A DNA stretch of 64,000 nt. It comes from Rhizobium sp. ARZ01 (lineage in GTDB: Bacteria > Pseudomonadota > Alphaproteobacteria > Rhizobiales > Rhizobiaceae). The stretch is taken from positions 372,001 to 436,000 of the forward strand of contig NZ_JACVAE010000002.1 in assembly GCF_014851675.1 (NCBI RefSeq). Direction: 5' to 3'. The translations under genes were made by a program, and so were the position numbers. Positions 60,052 to 64,000 of the stretch are shown here, piece after piece. Positions within the stretch are counted from its first letter, which is position 1; every line of letters begins with the position of its first letter. Below the pieces are notes generated by a model. It saw only the letters and a list, made by a program, of their open reading frames with translations, ran no database searches and was not told the origin of the DNA.

Positions 60052-61231
60052 TTCCGAACCAGCGCGCAAGGAATGTTTCGTAGATCGCCGTCAGCGTCTC
60101 CAGGTCGGCGACTGCGACGCGCTCGTCGACCATGTGCATGGTCTGGCCGACCAGACCGAATTCCACCACCGGGCAGTAGTCCTTGATGAAGCGTGCATCC
60201 GAAGTGCCCCCGGTGGTCGAGAGCTTCGGCACACGGCCGATCGCGGCCTCGATTGCGGACGAGAGCGAGGCAATCAGACGGTCGTCGCGGGTCAGGAACA
60301 CATGGCTCGGGCGCTCGGCCCATTTGATCTCGTAGCGCGCGGCCGCACGGCCGGGCCGCAGGCGGTCGTTGGCAGCCGCCTTGTCCAGGCGCCGCACGAT
60401 CTCGGCCTTGACGGTTTCAGCCGTCCAGGTGTCGTTGAAGCGAATGTTGAAGCTCGCCGTCGCCCTGGCTGGAATGACGTTGACCGCCCGGTTGCCCACA
60501 TCGATGGTCGTCACCTCCAGATTGGAGGCCTGGAAATCGGCAGTACCGGCATCGAAGGGCGGATCCATCAACGCATCGGCAAGCGCGATCACGCTGCGGA
60601 TCGGGTTGTCGGCCAGATGCGGATAGGCGGCATGCCCCTGCACACCATGAACGGTGATGGCGCCCGACACCGAACCGCGCCTGCCGATCTTGATCATGTC
60701 GCCGAGCTGGTCGGGATTAGTCGGCTCGCCGACGAGGCAGGCGTCCCATCGCTCGCCACGCGCGGCCGCCCATTCAAGCAGCTTGCTCGTACCGTTGATC
60801 GAGGGCCCTTCCTCATCACCGGTGATGAGGAAGGAGATGGAGCCGTTCGGTGGACCGTGCCTGTCGATGTGGCGGGCGACCGCGGCGGCAAAGCAGGCGA
60901 TCCCACCCTTCATGTCGACGGCGCCGCGACCGTACATTTCACCACCGGCAATCTCGGCGGAGAAGGGGCCATGCGTCCAGGCTGCCTCGTCGCCGACCGG
61001 CACCACGTCGGTATGGCCGGCAAACATCAGATGCGGGCCTTCGGTGCCGATGCGCGCATAGAGGTTTTCGACATCTGGCGTTCCCGGCTCGGACATTACC
61101 ATACGGTCCACCCGGAAGCCGAGCGGTACAAGCATCGCCTCAAGTGCCGCAAGCGCCCCGCCCTCGGCGGGCGTCACGGACGGGCAACGGATAAGGGTGG
61201 CGAGGTTCTGGACGGGATCGTTTGCGGTCAT
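60038..61231 (-). CDS. dapE: Succinyl-diaminopimelate desuccinylase
   Basis: 397-residue di-zinc M20 peptidase-family enzyme. It removes succinate from N-succinyl-LL-DAP in lysine and peptidoglycan synthesis. Metal and catalytic residues seen: H73 and D75 in FAGHTDVVP, D106 in GAVDMKGG, E140/E141 in TGDEEGPS, and the C-terminal MHMVDE His. The ATG at 61231 begins the family sequence. Same strand as dapD, which makes the succinylated precursor, with one membrane-protein gene between. Confidence 0.95.
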   Translation of the reverse strand: MTANDPVQNLATLIRCPSVTPAEGGALAALEAMLVPLGFRVDRMVMSEPGTPDVENLYARIGTEGPHLMFAGHTDVVPVGDEAAWTHGPFSAEIAGGEMYGRGAVDMKGGIACFAAAVARHIDRHGPPNGSISFLITGDEEGPSINGTSKLLEWAAARGERWDACLVGEPTNPDQLGDMIKIGRRGSVSGAITVHGVQGHAAYPHLADNPIRSVIALADALMDPPFDAGTADFQASNLEVTTIDVGNRAVNVIPARATASFNIRFNDTWTAETVKAEIVRRLDKAAANDRLRPGRAAARYEIKWAERPSHVFLTRDDRLIASLSSAIEAAIGRVPKLSTTGGTSDARFIKDYCPVVEFGLVGQTMHMVDERVAVADLETLTAIYETFLARWFGNAGA

Positions 61232-61346
61232 TGCCTTGCTGCCTGCCGGCGGGTTGGTCGCGCGAAATGCGTCGCCGGGCTCGCCTTCCGGTCTAGCCCA
61301 AAGGCTTGCCGCTGTCATCAGCCTTCGCCCAGGGGCTCCACTGCCG

Positions 61347-61730
61347 CTAATCCTTCGGTCGGTCAGGCAGGAGGCCATGCGCATTCGGCCCGGGCGTACC
61401 GGGCCAGATCATGAATGCGACCAGTGCGAAGAGGGAGATGGCCGGCACGAAGAGGCAAAGGACGAGCGGTGCCGGCAGGGCCATGTCGTGCAGTCGCTTG
61501 ATCGTCAGCATTACAGAGGAGATCGTCGAAACGACGCCGACGGCGAAGAAAGCAAGCGTCCAGGTGACGAAGGCTGGCTCTTCATGCGGCGTCATCACCA
61601 TGCGTGTCAGGAAGGCCGCCGCCAGCATCATCCAGAATCCCCAAGCGAGTGCGTAGGGCAAACGGGAAAGGCGGCCGGACCAGCCGAAGAAAAGCCATGT
61701 CAGGCTTGGAGGCTGGTCCGGGTTCGCCAT
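61347..61730 (-). CDS. DUF805-family inner-membrane protein
   Basis: 127 residues, three to four membrane spans, DUF805 signature: LFFGWSGRLSRLPYALAWG at the N-terminus and the KRLHDMALP loop mid-protein. Function unknown. Its ATG lies three bases after the dapD stop, so it should be co-transcribed with dapD and dapE. Confidence 0.85.
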   Translation of the reverse strand: MANPDQPPSLTWLFFGWSGRLSRLPYALAWGFWMMLAAAFLTRMVMTPHEEPAFVTWTLAFFAVGVVSTISSVMLTIKRLHDMALPAPLVLCLFVPAISLFALVAFMIWPGTPGPNAHGLLPDRPKD

Positions 61731-61733
61731 CGA

Positions 61734-62591
61734 TCAATCCCTGAGCAATTCGTTGATACCCGTCTTGGAGCGGGTCTTCTCGTCAACGCGCTTGACGATC
61801 ACGGCGCAGTAGAGGTTCGGCGCGGGTTGGCCGTTGGCCATGGTGCCGCCGGAGGGCATGGAACCGGCAACCACGACCGAATAGGCCGGCACCTCGCCAT
61901 ACGTGATCTCGCCGCTGGCGCGATCGACGATCTTGGTCGACTTGCCGATAAATACGCCCATGCCGAGAACCGAACCCTCGCGCACGATGCAGCCCTCGAC
62001 CACCTCGGAACGGGCGCCGATGAAGCAATTGTCCTCGATAATGGTGGGACCGGCCTGCATAGGCTCCAGCACGCCGCCGATGCCTACGCCGCCGGACAGG
62101 TGCACGTTCTTACCGATCTGGGCGCAGGAGCCGACCGTCGCCCATGTATCGACCATGGTGCCCTCGCCGACATAGGCGCCGAGGTTGACGAAGGAGGGCA
62201 TCAGGATTGCGTTCGGAGCGATGTAGGCCGAGCGACGGACAACGCAGTTCGGCACAGCGCGGAACCCTGCCCTTTCGAATTCGTTGACGCTCCAGCCGTC
62301 GAACTTGGAAGGCACCTTGTCCCACCAGACCGACGCGCCGGGCCCGCCCGGAACGATTTCCATCGGGCTCAGCCGGAAGGACAGGAGAACGGCCTTCTTG
62401 AGCCACTGGTTGACAGTCCAACTGCCGTCCGCCCCGCGCTCGGCCACACGCACCTTGCCGCTATCGAGAAGGTTCAAAGCGGCATCGACTGCATCGCGGA
62501 CCTCGCCGCGGGTCGAGGTGTTGATCGTTTCGCGTTCCTCGAAGGCGCGCTCGACGATGGCTTCAAGGGCGGCAACATTGGAGTTGTTCAT
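61734..62591 (-). CDS. dapD: Tetrahydrodipicolinate N-succinyltransferase
   Basis: 285-residue left-handed beta-helix (hexapeptide-repeat) acyltransferase that uses succinyl-Co[21 protein letters not shown] is the N-terminal substrate region and [51 protein letters not shown] shows the hexapeptide coils. DapD supplies the substrate chain for DapE. First gene of the dapD-DUF805-dapE unit. Confidence 0.96.
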   Translation of the reverse strand: MNNSNVAALEAIVERAFEERETINTSTRGEVRDAVDAALNLLDSGKVRVAERGADGSWTVNQWLKKAVLLSFRLSPMEIVPGGPGASVWWDKVPSKFDGWSVNEFERAGFRAVPNCVVRRSAYIAPNAILMPSFVNLGAYVGEGTMVDTWATVGSCAQIGKNVHLSGGVGIGGVLEPMQAGPTIIEDNCFIGARSEVVEGCIVREGSVLGMGVFIGKSTKIVDRASGEITYGEVPAYSVVVAGSMPSGGTMANGQPAPNLYCAVIVKRVDEKTRSKTGINELLRD

Positions 62592-62668
62592 CGGAATTCC
62601 TTAAACTTCGGCCACTATCCTGACGTATCGGGATGCCGGAGAGGGGCATGATGTTTCCGGTGCCAAGT

Positions 62669-62722
62669 CCTAGAGCATGATCCCGGAAAGTTGAAGCCCC
62701 TTTTCCGGCGGATGATATCGCG
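62669..62722 (+). repeat. Rhizobial short palindromic repeat upstream of dapD
   Basis: CCTAGAGCATGATCCCGGAAAG, then a spacer, then CCTTTTCCGGCGGATGATAT. It matches the layout of the CTAGAGCATGATCCCGAAAAG... repeat that I recall as extremely common in rhizobial intergenic DNA. The inner CCGGAAA/TTTCCGG-like arms can form a hairpin. Family assignment is from memory. Confidence 0.5.
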
Positions 62723-62760
62723 ACGGCGTCGGTGAGATGCTACAGCCGGAGATAGCGCGA

Positions 62761-62823
62761 ATGACAAAGAAGAACAGGCCGACGCGCAGGCCATCGAAAC
62801 GGAAAGTGAAATGGCACGACTGA
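62761..62823 (+). CDS. Possible 20-residue basic leader peptide overlapping the LOG gene start
   Basis: ATG at 62761 opens a 20-codon frame MTKKNRPTRRPSKRKVKWHD, ending TGA at 62821-62823, which overlaps the start of the next gene (62811) in another frame. Ten of 20 residues are Lys/Arg. GGAG lies about 10 bases upstream. It may be a regulatory upstream ORF, or chance. Confidence 0.3.
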   Translation: MTKKNRPTRRPSKRKVKWHD

Positions 62824-63704
62824 AGAAAAAGAACCTCCGCAACAAGAGTGGCGTATGGGATCCCCTCGCAGACAGCGCGTTCGACAAGCATAGAGCGTCA
62901 GTCGTTCCCCAGACCCCCCAGTCGACATCTGCCGCCTATCGCCTCGCCTACGTGGACGACGAGTTTCTCTGCCGCGAGGAACTGCGGCCCGTCCGCCTGC
63001 AACTCGAGCTTCTGAAGGTCGAGATGATGCTGGCCGAGCGCGGCATCAACTCCACGGTCGTGATGTTTGGCGGCGCCCGGATCCCGGCACCCGGGCAGGA
63101 AGCCTGGGCGGCGCGCAACGAGACCCAGCGACAGAACCTCGAAGCAGCTTCCGTCTATTACGAAGAGGCGCGCAAGTTCGCAAAGCTCTGCTCGGCGCGC
63201 TCGGCAGAAACCGGGTACAAGGAATTCGTCGTCGTCACCGGTGGCGGACCGGGCGTCATGGAGGCGGGCAACCGCGGCGCGGCGGAGTCGGGGGCGCCCT
63301 CGATCGGGCTGAATATCGTCCTGCCGCACGAGCAGGCGCCGAATGTCTATGTGACGCCCGACCTGAGCTTCAACTTCCACTATTTCGCCGTGCGCAAGAT
63401 GCATTTCCTGCTGCGGGCGAAGGCGGTCACCGTCTTCCCGGGCGGCTTCGGCACGCTGGACGAGCTGTTCGAGACGGTAACGCTGATGCAGACCGGGCGC
63501 ATGGCACTGGTGCCGCTGATCCTGTTCGGCAAGGAATTCTGGAACTCGATCATCAATCTCGAGGCACTGGCGGAATTCGGCACCATTTCACCCAGCGATG
63601 TCGAACTGATGCAGTTCGTCGACACCGCGGAGGAAGCCTGGAGCATCATCGAGGCCTTCTACGAGAAGCTCGACAAGGAAGGTGCGAACGGAACGGGGAA
63701 GTGA
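62811..63704 (+). CDS. LOG-family (TIGR00730-like) Rossmann protein
   Basis: 297 residues. The lysine-decarboxylase-like fold carries GGARIP, VTGGGPGVMEAGNRGA and the active-site PGGFGTLDELFE (PGGxGTxxE), which in plant and microbial LOG enzymes releases free cytokinin bases from nucleotides. This is the longer subgroup with an about 80-residue N-terminal extension (DEFLCREELRPVRLQLELLKVEMML), whose members may be AMP or nucleotide-5'-phosphate ribohydrolases. Cytokinin activity is possible but unproven. The start is the ATG at 62811. Confidence 0.83.
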   Translation: MARLKKKNLRNKSGVWDPLADSAFDKHRASVVPQTPQSTSAAYRLAYVDDEFLCREELRPVRLQLELLKVEMMLAERGINSTVVMFGGARIPAPGQEAWAARNETQRQNLEAASVYYEEARKFAKLCSARSAETGYKEFVVVTGGGPGVMEAGNRGAAESGAPSIGLNIVLPHEQAPNVYVTPDLSFNFHYFAVRKMHFLLRAKAVTVFPGGFGTLDELFETVTLMQTGRMALVPLILFGKEFWNSIINLEALAEFGTISPSDVELMQFVDTAEEAWSIIEAFYEKLDKEGANGTGK

Positions 63705-63752
63705 CCCCCGAGCTTGTGGCCCTTCGGGCGGCTCGGGCTCCTTGATTTTTCC

Positions 63753-63793
63753 GCATGTTGCGTAAGACCGCTGGATAGTTTTGCGCAACATGC
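63753..63793. repeat. Palindromic element after the LOG gene
   Basis: GCATGTTGCG (63753-63762) and CGCAACATGC (63784-63793) are exact 10-base arms 21 bases apart; the middle (ACCGCTGGATAGTTTT) resembles the ACCGCTG...CTTTTGCGC middle of a rhizobial palindromic repeat as I recall it. Could also end the LOG transcript. Confidence 0.5.
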
Positions 63794-63801
63794 TCCAACT
63801 T

Positions 63802-63825
63802 CGGCCGTCCGAAATTCGACGGCCG
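63802..63825. terminator. Hairpin between the convergent LOG and HAD genes
   Basis: CGGCCGTC (63802-63809) pairs exactly with GACGGCCG (63818-63825) around CGAAATTC. No T-run follows on either strand, so termination would have to be T-run-independent. Confidence 0.4.
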
Positions 63826-63831
63826 GCCGGC

Positions 63832-64000
63832 TCAACCGTCAATCAAACGTGTCAGGAAACTGGTGAGGTCCGACGTCGTATAGTCGATGTGCTGATCCTC
63901 GTCGGTCTTCTTCTCCCAGGCGTCGACGAACTCGTGGTTGTCGTCGCGCGGCATGAGGAGCACGGTCTTCATCCCGAGCGCCTTCGGCACCAGCAGATTG
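63832..64000 (-). CDS. HAD-family hydrolase, probable pyrimidine 5'-nucleotidase (C-terminal end only)
   Basis: Reading leftwards from the window edge, 56 codons are visible, ending TGA at 63832. The sequence NLLVPKALGMKTVLLMPRDDNHEF followed by an acidic tail HIDYTTSDLTSFLTRLID is the end of a HAD subfamily IA protein: the NLxVPKxLGMxTV segment corresponds to the fourth motif region of SDT1-like pyrimidine nucleotidases, which are often near dapD in rhizobia as I recall. The catalytic DxDxT is outside the window. Confidence 0.7.
   Translation of the reverse strand, partial: NLLVPKALGMKTVLLMPRDDNHEFVDAWEKKTDEDQHIDYTTSDLTSFLTRLIDG

Overview
The window looks like chromosomal DNA of a Rhizobiaceae bacterium (Ensifer/Sinorhizobium, Shinella or Rhizobium type). 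This rests on a high-GC gene set with close alphaproteobacterial relatives as I recognise them: PmtA-type phospholipid methyltransferase, rhizobial-style pca/pob genes, an alphaproteobacterial GAAC-N7-GAAC LexA box, and intergenic mosaic repeats of a kind familiar from rhizobia. The species cannot be fixed from sequence reading alone. No rRNA, tRNA, CRISPR, transposase, integrase or phage gene was seen.

Layout. 1-13.3 kb is housekeeping: a cut-off dps, a LysE-type exporter, cysK, then the minus-strand block comM, gshB, yraN, rsmI, divergent from dnaN. After dnaN come pmtA, a histidine phosphatase, pyrF, a DUF1330 gene, an NDUFA9-like reductase, a 50-residue secreted peptide and uppP. 13.5-18.4 kb holds gst, queG and an SDR gene (coupled), a short RlpA protein and an rRNA m5C methyltransferase. 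18.5-23.7 kb is a four-gene periplasmic operon (imelysin, di-haem protein, second imelysin, Tat-exported DUF1513 protein) with an Irr-like box in front. 23.7-33.7 kb carries GNAT, thioesterase, MTA/SAH nucleosidase, guaA, ogt, an aspartoacylase-like gene, cls, an EEP hydrolase, an aromatic aminotransferase and an ArsC-like gene. 33.7-37.4 kb has an orphan RTX protein and a chemoreceptor.

37.4-54.8 kb is a complete protocatechuate / 4-hydroxybenzoate catabolic block. PobA makes protocatechuate from 4-hydroxybenzoate (regulator PobR). PcaHG, PcaB, PcaC and PcaD convert it to 3-oxoadipate (regulator PcaQ). PcaIJ and PcaF turn that into succinyl-CoA and acetyl-CoA (regulator PcaR). A five-gene branched-chain-type ABC transporter follows pcaB and has its own copy of the PcaQ-like operator, so it probably imports protocatechuate. 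A beta-keto acid cleavage enzyme (BKACE) gene sits between pcaQ and pobA and could act on 3-oxoadipate as a CoA-transferase-independent shortcut; this is the most interesting hypothesis in the window.

54.8-64 kb returns to core genes: rbsK, rmuC, def-fmt-truA, a membrane protein, dapE, a DUF805 protein, dapD, a LOG-family protein and the end of a HAD hydrolase. The catabolic block is therefore embedded in a conserved chromosomal backbone.
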